NCBI RefSeq assembly: GCF_001649575.2 | Contig: NC_051434.1 | Span: forward strand, 7,600,255-7,664,254 | DNA: 64,000 bases | Source: Kryptolebias marmoratus | Lineage: Eukaryota; Chordata; Actinopteri; Cyprinodontiformes; Rivulidae | Direction: 5' to 3' | Shown: positions 40,183-52,700 of the stretch, one piece after another | How positions within the stretch are numbered: position 1 is the first letter of the stretch | Layout of the letters: the number at the start of each line of letters is the position of its first letter | Program-made: the position numbers and the translations under genes | Notes under the pieces: model-generated | Databases searched by the model: none | What the model was told of the DNA's origin: nothing | The model's input: the letters and a program-made list of their open reading frames with translations, nothing else

Positions 40183-41217
40183 TTTGTTAAAAAATAAAGG
40201 TCTGGAAATATATTAAACTCCTAAAAATTATTGAGTAACATCTTCCTCAAAAACATAAAGAGATAATAATAAAAGCGTTACTTTACCATAATATAGCAAA
40301 TTAAACCAGACAAACTGTGTAACGTGATTCAAAACTTCTGTTTTGAAATTTAAAAGTCAATTTTTTTTCCTCAAAAAAAGTTGGTGTGTGTAAACAAAAT
40401 CAGAACCCAAACATTTTCTCGACTTTAACTCTGATAATTAATGAGGCAATCTGCTATAGTTTTGAAAGTAAAGTATTTTTTTCCATTCTTACTCAATATA
40501 GATATTTTTTTGCCAAAATAAGAGAAAAATATTCTTGAAAAACATAAATCTGTTTTAAAATCCAGTGTTTTGAAAGAGAAGAACTACCTTGTATGACAAA
40601 GTACATTAAAGCATTAATTATACTTTAAAACTGAAAGTTTAGAAAAACTAGAAGTTGGACAGAGAAAACAAAAACAAATAAATCCGCAAATAACTTGAAA
40701 ATGAAAGCATACTAATAACAACATGATTCTGTCAAAAGATTGGTAAAAAAAAAAGTGTATTGTTTGGCTTTTATTACACACTTCATCTTGAGTTAGGAAG
40801 AACACACTTTGAACGATTTTACCCAACTAATCCAGCCGACTGTAACTCAGAGTCTGTCGTAATTGCTTTTTCAAAATGTCAGAAACAAAATGCACACATC
40901 TGTTCATTTGTTTGTTTTATTTCTTTCAGTGTATCTTATTTATAAAAGGTTGTGACAGTCATGTAAGAAACATTTAATGAGAGCTGTAGAAGTGAGGATT
41001 GAAACATCTTGAAAATAAGTTTCCTGTTATCTAAAAAACAGACTTGATTAACATTTAGGACTAACAACATAATTCCAGGACTCTTATTGTCCTTCACAGC
41101 ATCATCTAAACTAGTTTCTACTTTTCTCTTCTGACTGCTAGACAAAGACAATATATAGATGAACTCTCTGCTCTTTCCTCTGTTACTTTATTTCATGTAT
41201 TTCTGTGATTTTTGTGG
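40183..41217. other. Intergenic spacer pip5k1a to ECM1-like gene
   Basis: AT-rich sequence without a recognisable exon, repeat or RNA gene. It includes the 3'UTR of the ECM1-like gene adjoining 41217. Confidence 0.5.
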
Positions 41218-42796
41218 TCAGTTCATGCAGGCAGTCGGGTTGAAGGAGAATCCCGGCTCTGCAGGCATTGGAGGACTAGTGTAACCCGGTTTTCCAAAGT
41301 AGTGTGGATTTGGCAGCTGGCTGTTGAAGCAGGTCCATCTTTCCTCGTCTTTGTACTCGCAGCACTCGTATGGAGAAGTCTTGACGGAAAATTCGTCAAT
41401 GCAGAATCGAGACAGGGCTTGTTTCCACTGCAAGGAAAAAAAGAAAGAAAATATCTTGTTTTAATACAGCTGAAAATCGTCACAAACTCATATAAATGGG
41501 TCAAATCTGCCTACAGTTTTCCAAAGTTCAAACATTCCTTTAAGACTTTTCCTTAGGTTTTTTTTTCTGGTGGTGAAAATAGAGACATTTATTTCCTATT
41601 TGTCACCACTTATCTGTTCTTTTGAGCATTTACAAAACAGACTAGACATTGCTGGAGGATCAAGAAACCGTGTAAGAACTAAAGCAGGTGAATTCTAGGT
41701 TTTTAGGAGACGTGAAGTTGGTTGTTGCTCCTGTGATCAATCTCAGACGTCCAAATAAACTGATCCCCATCAAGCGGTATGTCTCCAGGAGGTGCAAATA
41801 TCAAATAGTAATCATTACAGTTGTCCCGTTATCTTTAGAAAACACTTTATTTCTTGATAAAACAAGATTATTATGGTGTGAAAACGAGAACTGTCTTTGT
41901 TACACCCCAGTTTTTGTTATTTGGTGTTGCTGTTGTGACGCTCAGAGAGGAGGGAGAATCCTTGATGGGAAATTTTCTAGAAAACGAGGTTTGTTATCTT
42001 GAGATAATGACACTCTCAAACCTTCACCCCAGCAAAACAAGCCCCATTGTGCCACGATAATGAAATCTGGAGATAAGGTCATAAAATCGTAACGACTCTT
42101 GGCTTCTCTAAGGAACAAGCTTTGCTTAAATTTAATTTTAGTGCCTAGAGTATTTGTTTTATTGGTGTTTGGCTATTTAAAATGTTACATTTTATGTGAA
42201 AAATGATTTATTTGGTGTCTGTTTGAAAGTATAATGTTCCTATCAGACTTTAATTTACGTCATATTTGTACATGAAATAAGACAGGATATCACTTATTAG
42301 AGTTCAGGATAAAATAGTGTTTATGACCTTGAGTTTCTACTTTATTATTATTATTTATTCTGGTATCAGAAACTCACAGCTTGCTGGGTGCAGCAGAGGA
42401 TCTGGATGGTCTGTTGAGCGACCAGTCCACTGCAGCACAAACTGTACCACGACTCCAGACGATTGATGGTGCTTCCAAGGCGGCGGAAGTAGCTGAAACC
42501 GGAGGCCGGGAAGAAGCTGTTAGGATATCTGGGACGGCTTTGACTCTGGAGACAGATGTTTGCCAGATTCTGTAAAACGGGACGGGCAGGCGGGAACGGG
42601 ATGTCTGGCTCATTCAAGGTGTACTTTTTGGTCTCTGCGGAAAAAAAAAAAAAAAAAATCAAACACAAAGCAACATCAAGAGTTTGAAGATCACAGAAAA
42701 CCCGAAGGATCAGGAAGTCTTACCTCCCAGAGTGGCACCGAGAAGCGTTATCAGAGCAGTCACCCAAAACGCAGTGAGGCCTATGGCTGAAGTCAT
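41218..42796 (-). CDS. Short secreted ECM1-like cysteine-rich protein
   Basis: Three coding exons on the minus strand, 42796-42724, 42634-42378 and 41427-41218, give 179 residues. Residues 1-24 (MTSAIGLTAFWVTALITLLG...) form a clear signal peptide, so the product should be secreted. The mature part has ten cysteines, at 52, 91-92, 105-106, 119, 132-133, 143 and 177. The order C..CC..CC..C..CC..C, within WYSLCCSGLVAQQTIQILCC, RFCIDEFSVKTSPYECCEY and RWTCFN, follows the serum-albumin-like double-cysteine pattern of extracellular matrix protein 1. ECM1 proteins usually carry several such modules and run to about 400-550 residues; this one has about one. ECM1 lies near PIP5K1A in human 1q21, which supports orthology or a truncated paralogue. 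The whole frame is open, so it is not a fragment in decay. Function in fish is unknown; family assignment is by cysteine pattern and synteny. Confidence 0.75.
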
Positions 42797-43187
42797 GGCT
42801 GTAGTGGCAGCGAGGGTCTGGAGAGGCAGGTTTCTGTCCAACCAGCGATGTGATGTGATGTGATCCTCAAGCAATTTATAGGAGCGCGAAGGAGGCGAGG
42901 ATGTGCGTGGGAGAGAGAGATCCGGAGGTGAAGTGGAAGTGGCAGTGGAGGGGGTGAAGGGATGTGGTGATGTGTCAAGATTAAAACAAACTGAACTTGA
43001 GTTATTTTTCCACGTTCAAGGTCAGTTTTTAAACACAATTCATAAACCACATCACAATAAGGCATAAGAAGGATTCATAAAGACTTCATAATAAGGTTAA
43101 TCATTAGATTTTTAACACCAAATAAAATACAAATAAAACCTTCTTCATTTGTTATTGCAGGAACAGTGTTGAGGCCAGAACTAAAAT

Positions 43188-43380
43188 TTTCATGTTTTTC
43201 TACATGAAAATGTTCCAAAATCACAAGGAAACATGCAGAAAATGTGTTTCACATGTAAATTTGAGATGTTTTCCCATGAAAAAATGTGTTTTTTTCCACA
43301 TGGAAAGTTTTTCACGAAAACAAGTGTGTTTCACACAGAAATCATGTGTTTTTTCTTACATGAAATATGATTTCCAATTT
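43188..43380. repeat. Quasi-palindromic repeat of cacatg / ttttcacatgaaaa words
   Basis: Repeated units built on ttttcacatg, acatgaaaa, catgtgtttttt and aaaatgtgttt alternate in both orientations about every 25-35 bases. The region can fold on itself and is a non-coding simple or satellite-like repeat. Confidence 0.55.
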
Positions 43381-43539
43381 AAGTTTCTGTTAGTAAATGT
43401 ATTTTTTTTTTGCTTGCCTAATTTCTACTGTTTGCAACTCATTCATCCAAGTGAAAGTTCAGCTCTTTGTGGAAAGGATATGAACAAATATCATCTTACC
43501 TGTTGTATTTTTACATGTTTTTTTTATTTTTTGGATTGT

Positions 43540-43668
43540 GGGAGGAAATCTGGACAAACACGAAGAAACTCCGCACAGAAAGACCCCAGGCTCAACATGG
43601 GGCTTGAACCCTGGACCTTCTTGCTGTGAGGCAGCATTGCTAACCACTTATCCACCATGCTGTTAGCA
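43540..43668 (-). mobile_element. tRNA-derived SINE, truncated copy
   Basis: On the minus strand the head reads gtggataagtggttagcaat (A-box-like) followed by cagggttcaagccccatgtt (B-box GGTTCAAGCCC), then the body with ctgtgcggagtttcttcgtg. It matches the SINE family at 48695-49038 and 59445-59772. The copy is truncated in the body. Confidence 0.75.
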
Positions 43669-43959
43669 GAAAACTCTTTGAAGGCATATATTATAGATCA
43701 AATGTCCCTGCCTTGTATCGTTGTTGCATACAAGGACCAGATTTCAGGAGCTGCCATGCTGTCTGAGCACTCGGGCTTTAACTACTCCCTGCACACAGTC
43801 ATGGAGTTACAAGAGCTTTCCTTTAGGCATAGAATAACTAATTACAGCTCAACAAGTTAGAAAAATGAAGACCTGAACACAGCAGCAAGGTGCTATGTGA
43901 ATCAACAAGAGTCAAAACCTGAAAAGTTTTGAGTTTGAAGCAGTTTTTTGTCTTCTTCT

Positions 43960-44110
43960 CGCTCAGACTAGCTGTTAGCTCATCAATACAGTCAGACTTC
44001 AACTCTTTTTTTAATCTAACTGAGTTTATTCAAAGAGCTATCTACAACAGGTGAGATATTTTTTGTTCATAACCTCTCTGCAGAACAGGATTTCAAAAGG
44101 TCTGAAGTGT
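43960..44110. repeat. Dispersed repeat copy (family with 9190 and 53860)
   Basis: Contains ctagctgttagctcatcaat, caaagagctatctacaacag, ttgttcataacctctctgca. These match the 53860-54070 copy in order and, more weakly, 9190-9320. Confidence 0.5.
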
Positions 44111-47100
44111 CGCTTTATTAAGAGGCTTCCTGACAAACATCTGCTGTTAAATATTTACCCAGAGAAGAAGGCAGAGTAATCTACAGCGAGACTGAAGAGC
44201 ACAGATAAATGTAGATTAAAACTACTGCCTTTAAATGATTTATAACATGTTTACAGCTGGATTAAAGATTAACAGCTGAGCTGTTCACGGGTACTCTTTT
44301 ATAAGGGTAGACTTCATGTGTAGACTCACTGAAATGAAGTACAGGACACATAATTTCAGTAAAGTGAAAGTGATTTCAGTGAACAGATGAGCTTTATTGT
44401 TCACCTGCAACTCGACACTGTGAAACCTTGGCACAAACAAGAAACGAGGAGTACTCTGTAGAGTACACAGCAGAGCTTTTATCAGCTGTTGGACAAATCT
44501 TCCCTTGTGAGATGGGCAGATAAAAGTACAAATACCTAAAAAATCCAAAAACAATAGCAGCTCACACGCTTCAGCTTGTCCAAAGGTGCAGAAATGTTTG
44601 GAGCTGCACAATCAGTCAAAGCAACAGCTCACAGCCTCTGCTGTAGAAGTGATCACTTTTGAGCTCAATAAACGTACAAAAACTGATCATCTTAAATGCA
44701 TCAAATCTACTGAAAGTAATCACGATGATTGCTTAGGTTTCCAGAAATAAATCCATGAAGGCAAAGTTTGTTGGGAAGAAATGGAAATAATAGATCTGCA
44801 CAAAAATCGCTGCTTTATTAGTGAGAAATATATCTGAGAAACTAAGACACAGCTTTTGCATATTTTTCATTTGTTAAACTTTTACAGAAATATTTGAAAC
44901 ATGCCCTCCCACCCAAAAAAAAAAAAAAAAATCAATTTACTAGAAAAACTGCATCTGCAAAAATGCAGAGTGCACACCTTATAGGAAAGACTGAACCACC
45001 TCCATCCGAAGGTTTTTAAGTAACATCTGAGCTAAAACAAGTTTCTTTTTTTAGTTAAACTGGAATGACCAACTCTGAACACCTTCCAGCCACATTCCTC
45101 TCAAGCCTTTTCACCGTCATAAATCCAGGAGTCCACTGTGACTTTTAAGGATGTCTGATAAATAAAATATTTTTAAAAATCAACCTGACCTTTTTCCCCC
45201 CATCAAACGTAATAAACATGATTACACTCTCATGGCACTTTTTCATTAACTGTGGGGAAAAAAACAAGTCTTTAACTCGTCTTATCTTCACTGAGTGGGC
45301 AAAGAGATGAAGAAAATGTGACTCAGACTGATGTGTTTATCTAAGCTCCTCTCATTTCTTTCCCAAAACAACAAAGAACTTGCAGCAAACTCCTTCATCG
45401 TGTCTGCAGAAACTGAGCGCGAGTGTTTTCTGTTATATGAGGACGGTTTACTCACCAAAAAAATGATAAAAATGTTGTTTTATCTTGTTATCTGCAGACA
45501 GCGAGGGGTGGAACTGAGACTGCACTCGCTGGGAACCTGCAAATCTGTTTTTACACTCCCTGAAATTCAGTCGTGAAACAAGTGCTTACATGGTTCGTGC
45601 TGCACCATGAGAGTTTGTTTTCAGTGGTTATTAGGCATTTTCTTTCAAAATCATTGATTATGTACAACCCAAGTTCTGAAAGCACCAGGATGTTGTGAAA
45701 AATGTAATAAAAACTAGCAAAAAAAATAAATTGACCTGGATGAATAAAAGTGCAGAACTGTTTTTTTTTCCCTAATAATGAGCCTCTGCAGTGTGTGAAC
45801 AGTGTTTTATGTCTGTTTTTATAAATGCTTATTAAGGTGATTTATTTAATGAATTTGTCGTAAAAGAGCCCTTTTTTCCTGAATAGTTTCTGTTAATAAT
45901 GTTAGCTTTACTAAAGCTGCACATTTACCTTCATCTGTTCATATCTGAAAGGAAAACGGTCTGTTTGATGCTTTAATTAATATTTCTATAACACTTATAA
46001 ACGTAATGTTAGTTTGTGCTAAAACAAAAACAGTTTACAGTTTTTCTGACTGGTGGAAAAACAAACACTGAAGATTATGAAATTTGCAGAAGGTTTATGG
46101 AAGGACCTTTAAATATAAATAAGGTTTTAGGTTTTCTTTGTTTGTTGTCTGTTAAAATCTAGAGCTTGAGTCGATTTCCTCAATTCTCTGCAGTTCCTTG
46201 TAATTGTTTGATGAGTCTCTAGATGTCCTCAGTCACCTGTTTTGAGAAGCAGAGTCCACACAGAAAACCCCAGCAGATCAGCAGGTTTGTGTACACACAC
46301 TCCTAATGGGTGTTAACTGAACATACAGACACAACAAACCTTTGTTTTATGACAAGTTCGGAAGTGAAGCTCCTTATTATCAGATTAAAGGTCATTTAAA
46401 AGGTAATTTCCTACAATTTGATAAAAGCCTGACAAGAAAACAATAAAATCCTCCAACTCACAAAAGGTTGGGTAAAACTTAACAGCAGAAATAAAATTGT
46501 ACATCTTGCCTAAAACTTTAATCTTTCATTTTTTTTAACCTTGCTGTGGCCTTCGGGTGAAGCTACAGGGCTTCTCTACCTCGCTCTATCTCTCTCTCTC
46601 TTTTGAGGGCTTCAGGAGGGTTAAAGGAAGGTTTTAAAGAAAATCAGGTGTGGTCGTAGCTGAGAGTCATCCCCGACACAAACTCTGAGAGCCAACTAAT
46701 AGGTCAAGATCACACGATTTCACATGAACTCTTGAATATTGTTATTTTTAAGCCTTTTCCTTATTGGTCAAACTGGTCAAATCTCAAAAGTTAGCAGCTG
46801 AGGTCCATTAATTTGTTTGAGTTTCCAAATCAGGTGGAACCAGCGTGATGGTTTAGGGCCACTGATTGTCACATTGTCATGGATAAAAAACAAACTAGTC
46901 ATCAGCTGGTGTCAGTTTTATGCTTTAGCTGCCACCAGAAGCTTAGTTTATGACACAATCAAGGTTCACTTTTATCTGAGCACAACGAAACATCAGAGGT
47001 GTGTTTTACATAATTCTGCTTACTGTATTTAATCAGTCACATCTGACAGACACACCGGGGCATCAGGCTTTCCTAACGTATTCTGATCCAGCATTCAAAC

Positions 47101-47539
47101 TGTTGTTTTTTATGTTTTTTGTAATCTACCTACTTCTACACACTATTCATACACCAAAACATTCAGCTCGGTTGGGAATAGTAAGATTTGACTTCTGTTT
47201 TTTGACACTTTTATACTTTTTAAAAATTCTGCAGCAGCCTGTTTGTGACTGATCCGGTGTGGCGTCGCTTGGATGGACTCGTGTGTTTGTTTTGGCAAAA
47301 GTGTTTCACACCGGATGTCCTGTCCTGACATACCCCTCACCATTAACCCGGGCTTGGGATCGGCACGGGAACACACACTGGCTCGTGTTTCCTTCTGGCT
47401 GGTTTCCCTCTCCAGATGAACAAGGTAAATAGCCGTGGTTCATCATCCCATCCTGGAACAACCAGAATCACCAGTCAGACCAGAGTCACACAAGGACACA
47501 CATGTAAACATTGAGCCTTATCAGATGGAGAGAACTTCC

Positions 47540-47621
47540 TGAGCAGGAAAGAGACGTGTGAGTGAAAGTCAGAGGGCAGGATCCCCTAAGGGAAGAAACA
47601 ACATCATCGGAAACATTTAGG
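47540..47621 (+). other. Possible 5' non-coding exon of the coiled-coil gene
   Basis: Purine-rich sequence ending acatttag followed by the strong donor GTAAGT at 47622. It is on the same strand as, and 2.2 kb upstream of, the acceptor at 49778-49779 that precedes the start codon of the coiled-coil gene. Speculative; no promoter element confirms it. Confidence 0.25.
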
Positions 47622-48694
47622 TAAGTCTGCTCATTACATTTTTACTGAATACCTTTTTTTTCCCCTCGGGATAAACTGCAGACATTTAAAATGTAAAGAG
47701 AACGCACAATTAGAAACCCGCTGTTAGACACAACTATAGTTTTGGTTTCAAACGTGTCAAACTACACGTCCTGTCAGTCATCCAGGTGTCTGCTTTTCAC
47801 AAGCTTAGAAAAAGGAACTGGAACAACTTTTTAAAATATGGACACATGATATGTATCGAAAAAAAAAACAACTTTCATCAAGTAAACTAAGGGAGGTTTA
47901 GAGCACAATAACCCGCATTTAAATTAATTTGAATATGATTCAAATTTTCTTGCTCCAGCCCCCAACATTTTGTCCCAGTATATACGTCTGTGAGAGCTGC
48001 GTCTGTCTGCAGGTCGGTGCTGAGACTACAAACAAAAGCTGTTTACAGTAAAACAGAAATTTTATCCTCATTTTGCACAAAAAGATAAATTACAGAAACA
48101 AAAAAGCTGTTTATCTTTTCCCAAATGTACTCTATTGTGTACTGTTTTCATGACAATGCCAGATAATCCGCTGTTGACGCACATGAACTATTGCAAAATC
48201 CTCAAGGATTAAAAAATAATCTCAAAAATTATAATTTAACGGTAAGGTTGACACTAGCAGATGTAAATGACTGATGCATAAATGTAAAATGCAATTTTGT
48301 TGACACTGCGTGTGATACTAGTGTTTTTTATTGACTACACCACCCTCTCCCGCCACAGAAAAACTAACATGTAAATTATCTCTTGAGCAAAGTACCTTTC
48401 TGGCACCTTATTAATCCTGACCAGAAGCTGAAAAGCAGGTTTATGGCATGGCTCAACTTGTTCGTACAGTTAATGAAACCTACGCAAAGAACCAGGTTCT
48501 CATAAAATACAGAGGAAGCTCATTTAAAACAGGAGATGAGATGTTTTATGCTGTCAAGAAGGTCGGAGATGGAGCAGAGATTAAGGCTGTATTCAGACCT
48601 GATAGTCCTGTTGATTCAGTTTTATTGGGGACCAAAATGGCAGCATTTGTTCCATTTTCAGCTGCTGCGGATCGCATTCACGCTGCACCGAGTC

Positions 48695-49038
48695 CATCCA
48701 TCCATTTTCTTTAACCGCTTCTCCATTCCGGGTCACGTGTAGCTGGTGCCTATCCCCAGCAGTCACTGTGCAAGAGGCGGGGGNNNNNNNNNNNNNNNNN
48801 NNNNNNNNNNNNNNNNNNNNNNNNNNNNNNNNNNNNNTCACACCTAGGGACAATTTTAGAGGCATCAATTAACCTAACATGCATGTTTTTTGGTCTGTGG
48901 GAGGAAACTGGAGTACCCGGAGTAAACCCACGTGTGCACAGGGAGAACATGCAAACTCTACCCAGAAAGGCCTCAGGCCGGGAAGCGAACCTGCAACCTT
49001 CTTGCTGGGAGGCAACAGCTCTAACCACTATTCCACTG
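48695..49038 (-). mobile_element. tRNA-derived SINE nested in the MITE, with 13-bp target duplication
   Basis: Flanked by perfect 13-base direct repeats, gctgcaccgagtc at 48682-48694 and 49039-49051. On the minus strand it starts with a tRNA-like head (agtggttagagctgttgcct; B box GGTTCGCTTCC) and continues with the body (gtttgcatgttctccctgtg, actccagtttcctcccacag). It ends in the simple tail gaaaatggatggatgg. The central part is lost in the 54-base gap 48784-48837. Confidence 0.88.
48784..48837. other. Assembly gap (54 N) inside the SINE
   Basis: Run of N immediately after gaggcgggg, within the body of the SINE. Confidence 1.
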
Positions 49039-49104
49039 GCTGCACCGAGTCAATCGAGTCAAACCCTCTGAGCGACCTGTCAATTCCTGATTAATGAGTT
49101 TCTG

Positions 49105-49185
49105 TTTAATTAATGATTATTTATAATAATAATAGTAGTAATAATAATAAATATTATTTTTATTATAAATAACCATTAATTTAAT
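49105..49185. repeat. AT-rich inverted repeat (hairpin) with ATA/TAA microsatellite loop
   Basis: The left arm at 49105-49132 (tttaattaatgattatttat...) and the right arm at 49153-49185 (...ataaataaccattaattta) are near-perfect inverse copies of about 28 bases. They are separated by an (ATA)n/(GTA)n loop. The hairpin lies inside the MITE. Confidence 0.7.
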
Positions 49186-49783
49186 AGGTAAGTCAAATCA
49201 GAACCATATTATTATTATTATCTGTTAAATTCATGGTTTTTATTATTATGGTTATTATTACAATAACAGTGTATATCTGTGAACCTGAATGATAGAGTAC
49301 AGGTAAAGTTGGGCTCATCTTACTCATAGAAACCTTTAATTTCATTAGTTTCCAGCATTGTTTACATGACGCTGCGCCTTTAAAGATGACTTTAGCAAGA
49401 TGGCGTCGCTTTGGCCGCGTTTTGGCGCGAGCCCTCAAAAGCGGTGTGCCATGTCTGTCATTGGATGAGACACTGTCCCGCCCCTGTAATTTCTGACCAA
49501 TAGGAACAATGATCGTCAGCCGCGTGACTTTATTTACGATTATAGTTGGCTTCCCTAAAGAGCACAATGTAAACACAAACCACACCAAACGAAAAAAGAA
49601 ATAAAGTCTAAAGGACTTTCCTGGTGTGAATACACCCTTAGTGAGACGGGAGCTTCAACTAAAGTGGACTACAAATAAAAAAAGGTAAAAAATAATTAAA
49701 AAAAAAGGTTGGGGTTTCTTTTTACAGCAGAATGTTGCTGACTGAAAACCTGCCTGTGTCTGTTTTCTTCCCCTCGCAGCATC

Positions 49784-52700
49784 ATGAAGTCCTTCTGGAT
49801 CCTGTTCGTCTTCCCCATCATGTTCTCCGTGGCACTGGTTCTCGTTATCCTTGGCCAGTTCCAAGAGATGGAGATGATAAGTAAGAGGAACATAGAGCTG
49901 CAGACGTCCTTGAATTCGGCTAATGGCAAAATTGAGTATGAAGCCACGTTCATGAAGTCTCTGGAGGACCTGCTGGAGAGGGGCAAGAAGGAGGTGAAGG
50001 CTCTGGAGGGAGCACTGGTCGACCTCGTCCCACAGCTGGAGATCAAGACGAAGGAGAGGGACGCCTGTCAAACAGAAGTGGTAAAAAAAAAAAAAAAAAG
50101 TTTGTACCTTTTTTCCCCTTCAGTTTCTGGGTCTGTCTTTTTGCTTTATAGGAAAACCAAAAAGTGAGCGATGGAAACGGGTAGGACCACAGCTGGTGCT
50201 GTGGCAACGTTACATACAGAAACATGAAGTCTCCATCCAACGAACACTTTCTGAGAGTTTCATTAATATCCGTCCGGTGGTTCAAGAGATATTTCGCTAA
50301 CAGACAAACAAAGTTGAAGCCAAAAGTTAAGATCTTGCACAAAGAGCATTACTTGTGAATGACTTTTCACCAAATTCTAGCCCAACGTCTGTAAAGTGGT
50401 CTGCATTATTACCATTTTTGTGTTTCTTATGGTCAGTTAGCTGTGGTAGGTTGGCTCCAAATGTTAATGGGTTGTAGATGTGCATCCAGTGATTACTTCC
50501 TGAAAGTTTCATTAAAATCTGTCCTGTTTTTCGGGAGATTTTTTGGTAAGAGACACACACACAGATGAACAGGAGTGCCTTTGGGCAGCGGGGGATATTG
50601 ATGACAGAAGAAGGGAGAAGACGAACCTAAAGCGCTGACTGTTTATGGAATCATCCAGTGAGCTAAAATCCAAACATGGATTCAGAATAAAACAAAACAA
50701 AAGCAGGTTCGGAGCGAGGCTGAGTAAAGATGGATGGTAAATACACACTGAGGCTGAGGAGACACGTGGGGATGATGAAGAGCACTCTGACTTCAGAAAA
50801 AGAGAGCGCGATGACTGCAGACAGGGGAGTTTTTTATGAAATCAGGCGGATCGTTGAGCGGAAACACTCCATCTGTAGGTTAGTGTCACCTTCTCAAAAC
50901 ACCACTGTCAGCGCTTCCTAACCCTGCTTCTCAGGACGCACTGCCCTGCATATTTTAGGCGTGTCCCAGCTCCAACACACCTAATTTTAATGAGCAAACT
51001 TAACCTTAAAAGGTTCACCTGGACATTACAAAAAACAAATGTTGTGTCACTCCAACTTGTTTTGCAGAGCTCAGTTTCACTCGTGAAACAAAAGGAGGCT
51101 GGAAAGAAGGAACTTTTAAAAAGGCCTCGCTGAGCTGTTTCAAACCACAGAGGCATTTTAAAACAATAAAGATTTCTGGGTTTTTTTGATGCGCTGAAAG
51201 AAAAGTGAACATTTTCATTTCCCCTCATGTTTAGATAAAGGCTTCCACGTGAACCTCTTCCTGCTTACTTACCAGAAGTGAGCACCACCTATGGATGTTT
51301 TACTCGTACGTTCCCTGAAAAACAGTGGATGAGAGAAAGGTTTCATCAAGCCAGTCGCACACATCATCACACTCTTTTCCTGGGAGGCGCTGGTGAAGCA
51401 GCATCAGGGATCGGCCTTTCTTCAGGAAGAGAACCACGCTCAAAGCTCTGTGTTTTGGATTTTACCAAAAGACTATCAACCTTCTTATCTCCTTCGAGGA
51501 TGGTGACAAGAACAGTCAAGTCTGAGTTACAGTGAACCTACAGTCACGTCACGTTTGTTGTACTGAGCCTTTGAACATCGAGACACAAGAATGAGTACTT
51601 CCATCCAAGGATCTGAGCCAGCTATGACCATTCATCTGGTCTAAGAGACGTTTTGGACACTCTAGCCCAGGGGTGGGCAATCCTGGTCCTCGAGGGCCTC
51701 ATCCTGCAGGTTCTACTTGTTTCTCTGCTCCAACACACCTGATCTGAATCAGTGTGTCATTAACAGGCTTCTGCAGAACATGAAGAGGTGATTTAACCAC
51801 TGAATCAGGTGTGTTGGAGCAAAGACACAAGTAAAACCTCCAGGATTGCCCATCCCTGCTCCAGCCTAAGATGCTGCCAAGGACAGAAGACCAGATGTGG
51901 ACTGAACTTTCCTGCTGAGACGCTGTGATAACCAGCCTGCATCAAGCCTCTGTCCAGGTTCCTCACCCATCCTCAGGAGTTCCACCAACAAGCTGCTTTA
52001 AACAATGGAGAGTTTCCTTTAAATGGTCAGATTGCTTTGTTGGTTTGCTCTGTGGCAGAGTTTGTCTTTAATAACAGACTTTTGTGATTATTCTGGGACT
52101 TATACGTTTGACAATACTTATTTATTTTGCTTTTCTTAAACCAAAAGTTATCCCCCATCATCTCTTATACCAGTTTCAAGGTTTAAATTCAAGTAATTAC
52201 TTCACATTTTTGGTACCTGATCCACCAATCAGTCACCCTTTTGTCATAAAGTAACTACAGTTATTTATCCACAACTCATTTTTATGATTTGTTTACGTAG
52301 AAATCTTGAAATAAATTCCCCTGACACCTTGAGCAAAGTTGTGCTTCAAGGTTATTTCCTGTGAAACCAACCAGCTTTAACCAAGCTAACCATTTAATCT
52401 TATTCATGTTTATGCTTACCCTTAGGATGATTAACTCCGATGTTACTGAAACTTTTGACTCTTTCAGTTCGTAGAAGTGCATACTTTGACTCCAAATATT
52501 TTAAGACTTGCAAACAGTTCTTGTAATAAATTTTTTTATTTTTATTGTTCCTCACAACTTAAAAGGTTCGACTCTTTGACCGCAGACAGAAAGTTATTTC
52601 AGATTATTTCCTTGGAGTATTGTCAAAGAATATAAAACTGTTTTAAACATTTTTTTTGTTTTGCAAAGGTTCTAAGACCTAGACACATGCATAAAATATC

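Larger units (their letters stand above)
42797..47540. other. Gene-poor intergenic region
   Basis: No exon recognised on either strand. It holds the quasi-palindromic repeat at 43188-43380, a SINE 3'-truncated copy at 43540-43668, a dispersed repeat at 43960-44110 and otherwise AT-rich sequence. The open frames at 45331-45576, 46817-47032 and 47001-47252 have no homology or splice context that I recognise. Confidence 0.5.
48581..49640. mobile_element. Harbinger-like MITE with terminal inverted repeats
   Basis: The left end taaggctgtattcagacc (48582-48599) is the imperfect inverse of the right end (ggtgtgaatacaccctta, 49623-49640). Similarity continues inward to agtcc/ggact on both sides, about 28 bases in all. 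A TTA trinucleotide flanks both ends (48581-48583, 49638-49640), as expected for the 3-base TWA duplication of PIF/Harbinger elements. There is no transposase. The interior contains the nested SINE 48695-49038 and an AT-rich hairpin (49105-49185). Superfamily is inferred from TIR and target site only. Confidence 0.6.

Noticed and set aside
48448..48714. 88-codon ORF as a possible small gene
   Set aside because: It runs across the left end of the MITE and into the SINE; no homology and no splice signals.
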